Positions 27,959-37,430 of a stretch of DNA of 64,000 nucleotides are shown here, piece by piece. The stretch spans positions 496,001 through 560,000 of the forward strand of contig NZ_LVHF01000012.1 of assembly GCF_001650345.1 (NCBI RefSeq), read 5' to 3'. Below the pieces are notes generated by a model that made no database searches, was not told where the DNA came from, and saw nothing but the letters and a program-made list of their open reading frames with translations. The number at the start of each line of letters is the position of its first letter. Position 1 is the stretch's first letter. The position numbers and the translations under genes were made by a program. Source of the stretch: Photobacterium jeanii (GTDB lineage Bacteria > Pseudomonadota > Gammaproteobacteria > Enterobacterales > Vibrionaceae).

Positions 27959-28321
27959 ATGAAGCTATTTCAGCGTTTCATTTCACAGTGGTTAATAACT
28001 GCTCTTCTGCTGACCTTATTTCCTCTTTCAGCCAATGCCATGCCTTACTCGACACAAACGTTACTGTCTCACAGTGAGATGACGTGTTGCGGTGACATGG
28101 TTATGCAAAGTGATGATGGCTGTCTATCATCACATACGGCAGGCGATATGGCATCCCACTGCCAAAGCCCAGATTGTCATTCTACGACCTCATCGGTCGC
28201 TGCTTTATTCGCTTACCCGTTTTCTTTAGATGCAATGCCAGAAAGCCATGATTATGGCGATCCTATTGCTCAAGTCTTTAACTATTCAGAACGCATCCTG
28301 CGTCCTCCAATGTCACGATAA
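27959..28321 (+). CDS. Small exported Cys/His/Met-rich protein, probably metal-binding
   Basis: The 120-residue product has a signal peptide ending SANAMP and a mature part rich in possible soft-metal ligands: MTCCGDMVMQSDDGC, SSHTAGDMASHC and PDCHS within about 45 residues. This suggests periplasmic copper (or similar) binding. It is followed 76 bp later by a DUF411 protein, a family that sits in copper-resistance loci, which strengthens that guess. AAGGAGG eight bases upstream fixes the start; the frame opens twelve codons earlier. I do not recognise a named family. Confidence 0.8.
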   Translation: MKLFQRFISQWLITALLLTLFPLSANAMPYSTQTLLSHSEMTCCGDMVMQSDDGCLSSHTAGDMASHCQSPDCHSTTSSVAALFAYPFSLDAMPESHDYGDPIAQVFNYSERILRPPMSR

Positions 28322-28397
28322 ATCACAGTTACCTTTTTAACTCATGGCGAATTTTCGCCGTGAAAAATTGATTTATTTTGATAATTTGGAGTTCGTT

Positions 28398-28841
28398 ATG
28401 AAATTTTCTCACCTAGTTGCTGTATCTCTACTTTCTGTTAGCTCACTGTCGATGGCTAGCACCATCAAGGGTACAAACTACCAATCACCTTACTGCGGCT
28501 GTTGCGGTGCTTGGGTTGAACATATGGAAGAAAATGGCTTCGATTTAGACGTAGTGAAAACCAACGAAATGGCCCCGATAAAAATCAAGCTAGGTCTAAC
28601 ACCTGAACTGGCGTCTTGCCACACGGCACAAATCGATGGTTACACATTCGAAGGGCATGTGCCGGCAGCAGAAATTAAGAAGTTCTTGGCTAAGAAACCA
28701 AAACGTGCCATTGGTCTAACAGTACCGGGCATGCCGATGGGCTCTCCGGGTATGGAACAAAATGGTGTTGAGCAGCCTTATGAGGTTCTTGCTTTTGATA
28801 AAAATGGGAAGACTATGGTGTGGTCGCGCCATAACCAGTAA
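28398..28841 (+). CDS. DUF411 periplasmic metal-binding protein
   Basis: A 147-residue DUF411 protein: signal peptide MKFSHLVAVSLLSVSSLSMA, then the family motif SPYCGCCGAWVEHMEENGF, the ELASCHTAQIDGYTFEGHVP block and VPGMPMGSPGME. DUF411 proteins (often called CopG in copper-resistance clusters) bind copper through the Cys pair, His and Met residues, in the periplasm. GGAG before the ATG supports the start. It forms a two-gene unit with the Cys/His/Met-rich protein and ends in a bidirectional terminator. No copper ATPase or oxidase is adjacent. Confidence 0.92.
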   Translation: MKFSHLVAVSLLSVSSLSMASTIKGTNYQSPYCGCCGAWVEHMEENGFDLDVVKTNEMAPIKIKLGLTPELASCHTAQIDGYTFEGHVPAAEIKKFLAKKPKRAIGLTVPGMPMGSPGMEQNGVEQPYEVLAFDKNGKTMVWSRHNQ

Positions 28842-28890
28842 TCACATTTCTTTTTTACAACTGTTACAAGCGGTTGTTTAAAGCTGATAA

Positions 28891-28920
28891 AAAACAGCCC
28901 AGCAAATGCTGGGCTGTTTT
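28891..28920. terminator. Bidirectional intrinsic terminator
   Basis: AAAACAGCCCAGCA/TGCTGGGCTGTTTT, a 14-base stem shared by the convergent DUF411 gene and the next minus-strand gene. Confidence 0.9.
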
Positions 28921-28936
28921 CATTTTAATCGAACAA

Positions 28937-29908
28937 TTATTTACTCGCGAACAAGTCTCGATTAGGGTCTTCGTACTCAGCCCATTGCGGATCATTCTCT
29001 CTATGCTCAAGGTAGATCTGCAAACCATTAAAATAGGTAAAGGCGACCATTTCTGAGTCTTGCTCAAAGTGAGCAAAAAACCCCTCTTCTTGCTGCGCTA
29101 GCTTTTCAAGAGTATCGATACCTCGCTCAAGCGCCCACTGAATGGCATGCGGCGAAACCATAGTACGAAATAAGATTAACTCTTTAATTTCAGATAACGG
29201 TATCTCTCGCTTGGCATCGCTCGATATAGACTGATCAGCCACTGATGCATTTGCCGCTTCCTCTGCCAACAGGGCTTTTAAACTCTCAATGCTAGCTTTA
29301 ATCTGCCCTTCCGAGTAACCATACGAAGTTTTACAAAAACGTAAGGCATAAGCCATTTTCTCACGGCCCACTAACTCAATAACCTGCTCTAAATAAGGCT
29401 GAGGAATGCCATGGCTCAACGCGAGTTGCTTCACTGCATGTTGTAATCCGGTATAACGGATACCATCAAACTCAAATTGGAAAGCGTTGCTAATACCAGC
29501 AACAGGCATACCATCTATGCTGACAGGCCAACCTTGGTAGTTAACCCGCGCTTTGGCGATTTCAAACATCATCCAAGCACTTTCACGAAAGCCTTCCAGC
29601 GCTTTACCTTCAAACTCACAATCTTCTAACTCTTCTTTGGTCCAATTAATGCCAATTTGAAGATGCTTAGCATAGCGCTTATGAAGCTGCTCTTTGACCT
29701 TATCACGTAGCAAATCCAAACTGCTCACTTTAATCCCTTTGCAGCAATTAAAGCACTCCTGACAACTAGGGATCAATAAAGGCTCACTTTGATGCTCATA
29801 GTTAGGGTTAGGCATAAAGCCAAACGAGTCATAGTAGGGTTCACCACAAAACCAACAGGTATGGCGATATTCAAATGGGATATCAATGGCATGATGTTGC
29901 GATGTCAT
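28937..29908 (-). CDS. Unknown protein with N-terminal CxxC zinc-binding motifs
   Basis: A 323-residue soluble protein. The N-terminus has a treble-clef-like set of cysteines, CWFCGEP at about 20 and CQECFNCCKG at about 50, probably binding zinc. The remainder is helical and acidic with no motif I recognise. No signal peptide or membrane segment. The frame opens ten codons earlier at TTG; the ATG used here begins MTSQHHAID and is the more likely start. The family appears confined to marine gammaproteobacteria, to my recollection; function unknown. Confidence 0.75.
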   Translation of the reverse strand: MTSQHHAIDIPFEYRHTCWFCGEPYYDSFGFMPNPNYEHQSEPLLIPSCQECFNCCKGIKVSSLDLLRDKVKEQLHKRYAKHLQIGINWTKEELEDCEFEGKALEGFRESAWMMFEIAKARVNYQGWPVSIDGMPVAGISNAFQFEFDGIRYTGLQHAVKQLALSHGIPQPYLEQVIELVGREKMAYALRFCKTSYGYSEGQIKASIESLKALLAEEAANASVADQSISSDAKREIPLSEIKELILFRTMVSPHAIQWALERGIDTLEKLAQQEEGFFAHFEQDSEMVAFTYFNGLQIYLEHRENDPQWAEYEDPNRDLFASK

Positions 29909-30147
29909 GATGAGGTCTTCTTCTAAGCTTAAAACCAAGCGGTCGTGTTACTGATATTATGCTAAGCCCAATCTGATTCCTCAAGGTACAACACAGATTT
30001 CATTACAAGTAACTCAAATACTTACTCTTTCACTGGTGTTTTTTGCAGCATATGCAAACAAGGTTTAGGACGTTACTAAATTTTCTCTGAAATTTTGCTG
30101 ATAACCAGTTAAAATATGTCCCCCATTTTTAGAGCGAGTTTGATTGA

Positions 30148-30843
30148 ATGTCTGAAAATAAGCGCAAAGCACTTCAAAAAATTGCTAAATGCTTAGAGCT
30201 AGGTAACTCTGCAAACGTGAACGAAGCCGCACAAGCCATTCGCATGGCGCATCGTCTGATGCTGAAATACGGCTTGGACAAAGACGATGTCGAGTTCATT
30301 AAAATGGGTAAAACCAAAAGCAAAACCTTGTTACCTGCTGATATTAGCCCGCAGATTCTTAAAATTATTCGTGGTATTAACCGTCGTTTCGGCGTGGAAT
30401 GCGTGCTAACCAACTACAAAGGTTTAAAAGAAGCTGAGTTCATTGGGGTGGCAGAACGTGCCATTTTTGCAGCCTTTGCTTTCGATATCGTTTACCGTGA
30501 GATGAACCAGCAAACAGGACAATTCCGTAATAGCTTTGCTGGCACTGGTGCAAGTTCAAGTGAAGTGACTCGCCGAGTATCATCATTCTTAGCGGGTTGG
30601 ATTGAAGGTGCGCTTGAGAAGCTACCTGTGCTGACTACAGATGATGATCACGAGCAACGCCTTACCAACTATATCGATAAAGAATTTCAAAACATCGACC
30701 GTGAGACTTTCAAACAGCAACTTCAAGAAGCGATGAAAGGCATCACTGATGATTACGAAAGAGGCATGAAGAAAGGTCGCAGTATCTCCGTTAACCGCCC
30801 TGTTGACGGTTCATCGCCTGCAGCCAAGCTGATGCTAGAGTAA
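30148..30843 (+). CDS. DUF2786 domain protein
   Basis: A 231-residue cytoplasmic protein. The first ~45 residues are the DUF2786 domain (KRKALQKIAKCLELGNSANV, then NEAAQAIRMAHRLMLKYGL). The middle carries the companion domain usual in this family (FIGVAERAIFAAFAFDIVYREMN, SFLAGW). Homologues occur in bacteria and phages; no activity is established to my knowledge. Clear start, monocistronic, with a terminator about 65 bp downstream. Confidence 0.85.
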   Translation: MSENKRKALQKIAKCLELGNSANVNEAAQAIRMAHRLMLKYGLDKDDVEFIKMGKTKSKTLLPADISPQILKIIRGINRRFGVECVLTNYKGLKEAEFIGVAERAIFAAFAFDIVYREMNQQTGQFRNSFAGTGASSSEVTRRVSSFLAGWIEGALEKLPVLTTDDDHEQRLTNYIDKEFQNIDRETFKQQLQEAMKGITDDYERGMKKGRSISVNRPVDGSSPAAKLMLE

Positions 30844-30906
30844 TACTTCCCTTATTTCTTTGAGTTGATTCTTTTATAAAGCTTTCGGCTCACATTAAAG
30901 CTCGTA

Positions 30907-30934
30907 AAGCCAAGGTTTCGTACCTTGGCTTTTC
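30907..30934 (+). terminator. Intrinsic terminator of the DUF2786 gene
   Basis: AAGCCAAGGT/ACCTTGGCTT stem, five-base loop, then TTCTC. The remaining 280 bp to gsk hold no gene and presumably the gsk promoter. Confidence 0.75.
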
Positions 30935-31213
30935 TCTATCTTATTAGCCATATCGCGTTAAAAACGGGATCACCAAAACGCTAATTTCACTAAAATATAA
31001 CTCACAACAATTAGCCCCAAGTAGGATTCATTCTCAATCCGTTCAATCTCTGTACTGTTTTTGCACTTCCCATAAATTTCTGTGACTTAGATCGCTTAAA
31101 AATAAGCCGCCAAACTACTTTTTGTCATTAGATTGTGATGAAAGCGATTGTTTCTTTGATTTCTGTGGTAGAATCAAATCAAAATCCCCCAAACAAATAG
31201 CCTTTACTACAAC

Positions 31214-32518
31214 ATGAAATTTCCTGGTCAGCGTAAGTCAAAGCATTACTTTCCTGTCAATGCCCGCGATCCATTAATGGCTCAAATTCAACAAGAAACA
31301 CCACTTGCAAGCTCTCACATTGTGGGTGTTGGTCAAACCATTGTTGACATTGAAGCGCGTGTTGATGATGAGTTTCTAGCTCGTCATTCTCTGAGTAAAG
31401 GTCACTCATTAGTGCTCGACCAAGATAAAGCAGAACTACTTTACGAAGAGCTTAAAGAGCGTAACCTGATCAGCCACGAATACCCTGGCGATACTATCGG
31501 TAATACCCTGCACAACTACTCTGTGCTAGCGGATGATAAGTCGATCCTACTTGGCGTAATGAGCAAAGATCTTAAGATTGGCTCTTACGCGTACCGTTAC
31601 CTATGTAACACCTCAAGCCGTATGGATCTTGACTACCTTCAGCCTGTTGATGGCCCTATTGGTCGTTGTTACACCCTAATCACAGAAGACGGTGAACGTA
31701 CTTTCGCGATCAACGAAGGCGACATGAACCAACTTCGTGCTGATAGCATTCCAGAATGTGCTTTCGAAAATGCTTCTGCCCTTGTGCTTTCTTCTTACCT
31801 TGTTCGCGGTAAACCAACCGATCCAATGAAAGACGCAGCGCTTCGTGCGATCGATCACGCGAAAAAGCATAACGTTCCTGTAGTCCTTACTTTGGGTACC
31901 AAGTACGTTATCGAAGACAAGAAAGAATGGTGGATTGAATTCCTGAAAGAACACGTTTCTTGCGTTGCAATGAACGAAGAGGAAGGCGAAGCACTAACAG
32001 GTGAGAAAGATCCACTGCTAGCAGCAGACAAAGCACTTGAGTGGGTTGATATGGTGCTATGTACTGCCGGTCCTGTTGGACTATACATGGCAGGTTACAC
32101 TGACGACGAACTAAAACGTGAGTCGACTCACCCACTGCTACCGGGTCAAATCCCTGAATTCAACAAATACGAGTTCAGCCGCCCAATGCGTAAAGATAGC
32201 TGTGAAAACCCTATCCGTGTTTACTCTCACATTGCACCTTACCTAGGCGGCCCTGTTGAGATCAAAAACACCAATGGCGCAGGTGATGCAGCTTTGTCTG
32301 CCCTACTGCACGACATGTCAGCTAACGGCTTCCACAAAGCGAACGTGCCGAACTCGTCTAAGCATCAGGGGGAATTCCTGACTTATTCATCGTTCTCGCA
32401 AATCTGTCGTTACTCGAACCGTGTAAGCTACGAAGTGTTAACCCAGCATGCACCGCGTCTATCTCGTGGTCTGCCAGAGCGTGAAGACTGCTTGAAAGAA
32501 GATTACTGGGAACGTTAA
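31214..32518 (+). CDS. gsk: Inosine-guanosine kinase
   Basis: Gsk phosphorylates inosine and guanosine with ATP in purine salvage. The 434-residue protein matches E. coli Gsk end to end: MKFPGQRKSKHYFPVNARDP at the start, GDTIGNTLHNYSVLADD, GSYAYRYLCNTSSRMDLDYL, and the PfkB-family active site NTNGAGDAALSALLHD with the catalytic Asp. Ends PEREDCLKEDYWER, as in E. coli. Monocistronic between terminators. Confidence 0.97.
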   Translation: MKFPGQRKSKHYFPVNARDPLMAQIQQETPLASSHIVGVGQTIVDIEARVDDEFLARHSLSKGHSLVLDQDKAELLYEELKERNLISHEYPGDTIGNTLHNYSVLADDKSILLGVMSKDLKIGSYAYRYLCNTSSRMDLDYLQPVDGPIGRCYTLITEDGERTFAINEGDMNQLRADSIPECAFENASALVLSSYLVRGKPTDPMKDAALRAIDHAKKHNVPVVLTLGTKYVIEDKKEWWIEFLKEHVSCVAMNEEEGEALTGEKDPLLAADKALEWVDMVLCTAGPVGLYMAGYTDDELKRESTHPLLPGQIPEFNKYEFSRPMRKDSCENPIRVYSHIAPYLGGPVEIKNTNGAGDAALSALLHDMSANGFHKANVPNSSKHQGEFLTYSSFSQICRYSNRVSYEVLTQHAPRLSRGLPEREDCLKEDYWER

Positions 32519-32550
32519 TTCCCCCTTCTTCGCAAGACATCAATAGACGG

Positions 32551-32578
32551 AAAACGGAGCATGAAGCTCCGTTTTTTG
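32551..32578 (+). terminator. Intrinsic terminator of gsk
   Basis: AACGGAGC/GCTCCGTT hairpin followed by six Ts. Confidence 0.9.
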
Positions 32579-32639
32579 TATCTGCCATTTAGCGCGGACT
32601 AAGCCTGTCTTAATTCATATAAGCCCATCAAAAGACATA

Positions 32640-32672
32640 AAAAAACCGAAGCTAAATCAGCTTCGGTTTTCT
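32640..32672 (-). terminator. Intrinsic terminator of hrpA
   Basis: AAAACCGAAGCT/AGCTTCGGTTTT stem; on the minus strand it is followed by a run of seven Ts. Confidence 0.9.
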
Positions 32673-32719
32673 CTTATCAATAAACGGCTATCTATTGATG
32701 CAGCGCCAGTGTTATACCA

Positions 32720-35700
32720 TCAACACTCAGCAATAGCATTCAACACACGTTTATCAGATACCGGATACGGTGTACCCAACTGCTGAGCAAAGTAACTTAC
32801 GCGAAGTTCTTCAATCATCCAGCGAATTTCTTTCACCTGATCTGGAATAGGCTGACCTTTCGGGATCTTATTCAGCAACTCTTTGTAGTCATTCGTCACT
32901 GATTCAATCTTCAGGATATGCACGCGGTCTTTGTTTGGATCGATTGGTAGTTTCTCCATTCGACGTTCAATCGCACGCATGTAACGAAGAATATCTGGCA
33001 GACGTTTCCAACCACATTCTGTCGCAAAGCCTTTGAAGATCAAACCTTCAATCTGCGCTTTAATATCTGATAGCGCAAATGCCATCGTTAAATCAACACG
33101 GCCTTTCAATCGCTTATTGATATTGAATGCCGTCGTAAGAATTTCTTCTACTTGCTGGGCAATTTCAACGACGGTGTCACCCAGTTCAGCACGGATATAT
33201 TCTTTGGTCGCTTCAAACTTCTCAGGCTCCCAAACTAAACCACCCTGCTGTTCAAGCAACTTATCAATACCACAGGCTATACAGTCATCGATCAAATCAA
33301 GCACGCGACCGTAAGGGTTAAAGTACAGACCCAATTTAGATTTGTTCGGCAAGTTAGCATGCAGATATTTAATTGGCGAAGGTACATTCAGTAGCACCAA
33401 ACGACGCAAACCTTGCTGCATCACGCTTTGCTGCTCTTCCTGCGTTTCGTACAGTTTGATACCCACCGAGTCTTTGTTATCCACCAGCGCTGGGTAGGCT
33501 TTTACTTCAAAACCGCCACGCTTTTGCTGATAACGCTCAGGCAAAGTACCAAAGCTCCACGTTTTCAGACCTTCTTGCTCGATATCATCATCAGCCACTT
33601 GCGATAAGGTTTCTTGAACCTTGTCTTTCAAGCTTTCTTTAAGACCGAACAGATCTTTACTTTCTTTTAGCTTACGGTTGCGGTGATCGACACTGCGATA
33701 AGTGATCTTCAGGTGATCAGGGATCTGATCTAAATTCCAGTCTTCACGCAAGATACTCACGCCCGTCATACGCTTCAATTCTTTTTCTAGCGCATCAAGT
33801 AGCGGCATAGATTGCGCTTCAACACGTGCTAAGAATGCATCAGCATAGTTAGGTGCAGGTACAAAGTTACGGCGTAATGTTTTCGGTAACGACTTGATCA
33901 GTGATACCACTAACTCTTGTCGTAAGCCCGGGATCTGCCAGTCAAAACCATCAGGTTCAACCTGGTTTAGAATAGGCAACGGAATGTGAACAGTCACACC
34001 ATCGTTATCCTCACCCGGCTCAAATTGATAGCTTAGTTTTAGTTTCAAGATTCCTTGGTGCCAAAAGTTCGGGTAATCCAAGTCCGTCACATGACTAGCA
34101 TCGCCACGGAATAGCATCTCGCGCTCAAAGTTAAGTAACTCGTTATCTTCACGCGCTGCTTTCTTCCACCAAGTATCGAAATGACGCCCAGATACGACAC
34201 TATGATCGATACGCTGATCGTAGAATTCAAACAACTGGTCATCATCGATCAAAATGTCACGGCGACGTGATTTGTGCTCAAGCTCTTCAACTTCACGAAG
34301 CAGCTTACGGTTTTGATGGAAGAACTTATGCTTAGTTTCCCAATCCCCTTCCACCAGCGCAGAACGAATGAAGATTTCACGCGATACTTGCCCGTCGATA
34401 CGACCATAGTTGACCTTACGCTTACCCACAACTGGGATCCCGTAAAGCATCACTTTCTCGAACGCAAATACAGCCGCTTGTTTCTTCTCCCAATGAGGTT
34501 CACTGTAGCTGCGTTTAATAAGGTGCTGCGCTAATGGCTCAACCCACTCAGGTTGAATTTTCGCAGCAACACGGCCCCATAAACGAGAGGTTTCTACCAG
34601 CTCAGCTACCATTACCCACTTCGGCTGTTTCTTGAAAATGCCAGAGCCTGGGAAAATATTAAAGCGCGCATTACGTGCACCTTGGTACTCGTTTTTCTCT
34701 TGGTCTTTCAAACCAATGTGCGACAACATACCCGCCAACAATGCGGTATGTATACCTTGGTAGCTGGCTTCTTGTTCATTGATTTTGAAGTCTAGCTCTT
34801 TCACTACTTGCGATACTTGGTAGTAAATGTCTTGCCATTCGCGTACACGCAAGTAGTTAAGGTAGTCTTTCTTACACTGACGACGGAACTGATTACCCGA
34901 TAGCGCCTGTTGTTGCTCTTGGATGTGATCCCACAGATTCACATAGCTCAAGAAATCTGATTCTTTGTCGTTAAAGCGACGGTGCTTCTCGTCAGAAGCT
35001 TGTTTCTTCTCGGACGGACGTTCACGAGGATCTTGAATCGACAATGCCGATGCAATGATCATTACTTCACGCAATGCACCTTGCTTTGGCGCTTCCAGCA
35101 CCATACGCGCTAAACGAGGATCGATTGGCAAACGAGATAACTGACGACCTAGCGTCGTTAGGCGCTTACGCGGATCAGTCGCCTTGTTATTAATGGCGCC
35201 TAACTCGTCAAGCAGGCGGATACCGTCTTGAATATTGCGGTTGTCGGGAGCTTCTACAAATGGGAAAGCTTGAATATCACCCAAGCCAATCGCTGTCATT
35301 TGCAGAATAACTGACGCTAAGTTAGTACGCAGAATTTCTGGATCAGTAAACTCAGGGCGCGATAGGAAATCGTCTTCAGAATACAGACGAATACAGATAC
35401 CTTCCTGCACACGACCACAACGACCTTTACGCTGATTGGCACTCGCTTGAGAAATCGGCTCAATCGGCAAGCGCTGTACTTTGGTACGGTAGCTATAACG
35501 ACTGATGCGCGCAGTACCAGGGTCGATAACATACTTAATACCCGGTACGGTTAACGAGGTTTCAGCCACGTTCGTTGACAATACAATGCGACGACCAGAG
35601 TGCGATTGGAATACGCGGTTTTGCTCCCCTGCCGACAAACGGGCGTACAGTGGCAAAATCTCGGTATCACGCAGATTACGCTTTTCAAGTGCGTCTGCGG

Positions 35701-36634
35701 TATCACGAATTTCACGTTCACCGTTCATGAAGATCAGGATGTCACCTAAACCTTCATCGCAGAGCTCATCAACAGCGTCAAAAATCGCTTGTAGTTGATC
35801 ACGGTCGCTATCATCGCCGTCTTCGCTAATTGGACGGTAACGGGTTTCAACCGGATACGTACGACCAGACACTTCAATGATTGGCGCATTATTGAAATGC
35901 TTAGAGAAACGCTCTGGGTCGATAGTTGCCGAGGTGATGATCACTTTCAGATCTGGGCGTTTTGGCAGTAGCTCACGCAAATAACCCATGATGAAATCGA
36001 TGTTTAAGCTACGTTCGTGAGCTTCATCGATAATGATAGTGTCGTACTGATTTAAGAAACGGTCGTTCTGGATTTCTGCCAGCAAGATACCGTCTGTCAT
36101 CAGTTTAACTTGGCTGCGATCAGACACTTTGTCGTTAAATCGCACCTTATAACCTACGTATGAACCAAGCTCACATTGCAGCTCTTCAGCAATACGTGTC
36201 GCGACAGAGCGAGCAGCCAGACGACGAGGCTGAGTATGACCAATCATACCCGAGGTACCACGCCCTAGCTCTAAACAGATTTTTGGTAACTGAGTGGTTT
36301 TACCCGAACCGGTTTCACCCGCCACAATCACAACTTGGTTGTGCTTAATGGCTTCGGCGATTTCGTCTTTCTTCTGGCTTACTGGAAGCAGTTCTGGATA
36401 GGTGATGGTTGGACGCTGGGTTTTACGCATCTCAACCACTTGCATTGACTTAGCAATGTCGAGAGCAATCTCATCAAAAACAGCATGTTTGGCTTTTTCA
36501 TTTTTAATTCTTGCCGCGCCTTGAACTCGTTTCTGCAAACGGAAACGGTCGCGCATCATGCAGTCTTTGATCGCTGCTTTCAGCGTTTTTTCATTATTTA
36601 AAACGCTTTGAGAAGAGTTGTTATCCTGACTCAA
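32720..36634 (-). CDS. hrpA: ATP-dependent RNA helicase HrpA
   Basis: A 1304-residue DEAH-box helicase, the same length as E. coli HrpA (1300). Helicase motifs: GETGSGKTTQLPK (I), TQPRRLAARSVA (Ia), DEAH within IIIDEAHERSLN (II), TSATID (III), LSTNVAETSLTVPG and QRKGRCGRV (VI), then the HA2/OB domains and the long HrpA-specific C-terminal region ending near FAQQLGTPYPVS. HrpA is linked to ribosome rescue and mRNA processing. The gene starts at TTG, with AGGA seven bases upstream, and that start aligns with the E. coli N-terminus; the first internal ATG is about 25 codons later. Confidence 0.95.
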   Translation of the reverse strand: MSQDNNSSQSVLNNEKTLKAAIKDCMMRDRFRLQKRVQGAARIKNEKAKHAVFDEIALDIAKSMQVVEMRKTQRPTITYPELLPVSQKKDEIAEAIKHNQVVIVAGETGSGKTTQLPKICLELGRGTSGMIGHTQPRRLAARSVATRIAEELQCELGSYVGYKVRFNDKVSDRSQVKLMTDGILLAEIQNDRFLNQYDTIIIDEAHERSLNIDFIMGYLRELLPKRPDLKVIITSATIDPERFSKHFNNAPIIEVSGRTYPVETRYRPISEDGDDSDRDQLQAIFDAVDELCDEGLGDILIFMNGEREIRDTADALEKRNLRDTEILPLYARLSAGEQNRVFQSHSGRRIVLSTNVAETSLTVPGIKYVIDPGTARISRYSYRTKVQRLPIEPISQASANQRKGRCGRVQEGICIRLYSEDDFLSRPEFTDPEILRTNLASVILQMTAIGLGDIQAFPFVEAPDNRNIQDGIRLLDELGAINNKATDPRKRLTTLGRQLSRLPIDPRLARMVLEAPKQGALREVMIIASALSIQDPRERPSEKKQASDEKHRRFNDKESDFLSYVNLWDHIQEQQQALSGNQFRRQCKKDYLNYLRVREWQDIYYQVSQVVKELDFKINEQEASYQGIHTALLAGMLSHIGLKDQEKNEYQGARNARFNIFPGSGIFKKQPKWVMVAELVETSRLWGRVAAKIQPEWVEPLAQHLIKRSYSEPHWEKKQAAVFAFEKVMLYGIPVVGKRKVNYGRIDGQVSREIFIRSALVEGDWETKHKFFHQNRKLLREVEELEHKSRRRDILIDDDQLFEFYDQRIDHSVVSGRHFDTWWKKAAREDNELLNFEREMLFRGDASHVTDLDYPNFWHQGILKLKLSYQFEPGEDNDGVTVHIPLPILNQVEPDGFDWQIPGLRQELVVSLIKSLPKTLRRNFVPAPNYADAFLARVEAQSMPLLDALEKELKRMTGVSILREDWNLDQIPDHLKITYRSVDHRNRKLKESKDLFGLKESLKDKVQETLSQVADDDIEQEGLKTWSFGTLPERYQQKRGGFEVKAYPALVDNKDSVGIKLYETQEEQQSVMQQGLRRLVLLNVPSPIKYLHANLPNKSKLGLYFNPYGRVLDLIDDCIACGIDKLLEQQGGLVWEPEKFEATKEYIRAELGDTVVEIAQQVEEILTTAFNINKRLKGRVDLTMAFALSDIKAQIEGLIFKGFATECGWKRLPDILRYMRAIERRMEKLPIDPNKDRVHILKIESVTNDYKELLNKIPKGQPIPDQVKEIRWMIEELRVSYFAQQLGTPYPVSDKRVLNAIAEC

Positions 36635-36824
36635 GGGATTTCCTGATTCTGAACACTAAAAAACTGGCGGGATTCTACCATAAATGGACGACTAACTTCC
36701 TCTTTCAGGGAGTTATCTGGAAAATTCGCTGTCTATACTTTTATCGATAACATAAATTACTGTGTCAATCCTATTGGAATGAACGTAATAACCATTACCA
36801 AATAGCAATAACTGAGAGATCAAT

Positions 36825-37280
36825 ATGTTTAATCAACTACGCACTTTATTGCGTCAAGTCATGCACGAAGGAACGGATGGTGGCGCAGTTGATACAACGA
36901 GTATGCATGTCGCCATGGCCTCATTGCTCTGCGAAGTGGCAAGCGCTGACCATGAGGTCGACCCTAGGGAAGAACAAGCCAAGGTTAGTTTGTTGGTCAG
37001 CTTACTTGATGTCAGCGAAGCTCGTGCAAACCAATTACTGGCTGATGCCAAAGTGAAAAGCGCCAATTCGGTATCACTCTACGAATTCACCACCAAGCTA
37101 CGTGCATTACAGCCAGAGCAGCGCTATTCGTTAATCGAGGCTATGTGGCAAGTGGCTTATGCCGACGGTGTGATTGACCCGCTTGAAGAAGCGGTGATCC
37201 GCCAAGTGTCCGAGCTGATCTATGTTGATCACTCACAATTTATCAAAGCCAAACTGGCTGCTACTCCTAAGCCTAATTAA
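36825..37280 (+). CDS. TerB-like protein
   Basis: A 151-residue soluble helical protein of the TerB-like superfamily. Two pseudo-repeats carry acidic metal-binding motifs: SADHEVDPREEQ (about 45) and YADGVIDPLEEA (about 120), which follow the ADGxIDxxEE pattern of TerB. Tellurite resistance is not implied: there are no other ter genes here, and stand-alone members are widespread with unknown function. Divergent from hrpA. Confidence 0.85.
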   Translation: MFNQLRTLLRQVMHEGTDGGAVDTTSMHVAMASLLCEVASADHEVDPREEQAKVSLLVSLLDVSEARANQLLADAKVKSANSVSLYEFTTKLRALQPEQRYSLIEAMWQVAYADGVIDPLEEAVIRQVSELIYVDHSQFIKAKLAATPKPN

Positions 37281-37430
37281 TTCACCTTATTTGTCGTGCT
37301 CCCCTCTTCTCTTTTTAAGGGGGGGATACAGCAATTGTGCTAACTAATAACTGATTTATTGACATAAAGGTTACAATTGAGAACGAGATATCACTAAAAT
37401 TGCTGCTTACCTTGTTATCGGACTTGCTTG

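Noticed and set aside
27853..28077. A 74-codon plus-strand frame overlapping the Cys/His/Met-rich protein gene
   Set aside because: It overlaps a better-supported gene with an AAGGAGG site and signal peptide, and has no ribosome site itself.
36825..37280. Tellurite-resistance function for the TerB-like gene and the TerC-like gene at the left edge
   Set aside because: They are 36 kb apart with no other ter genes; both belong to families common outside tellurite operons.
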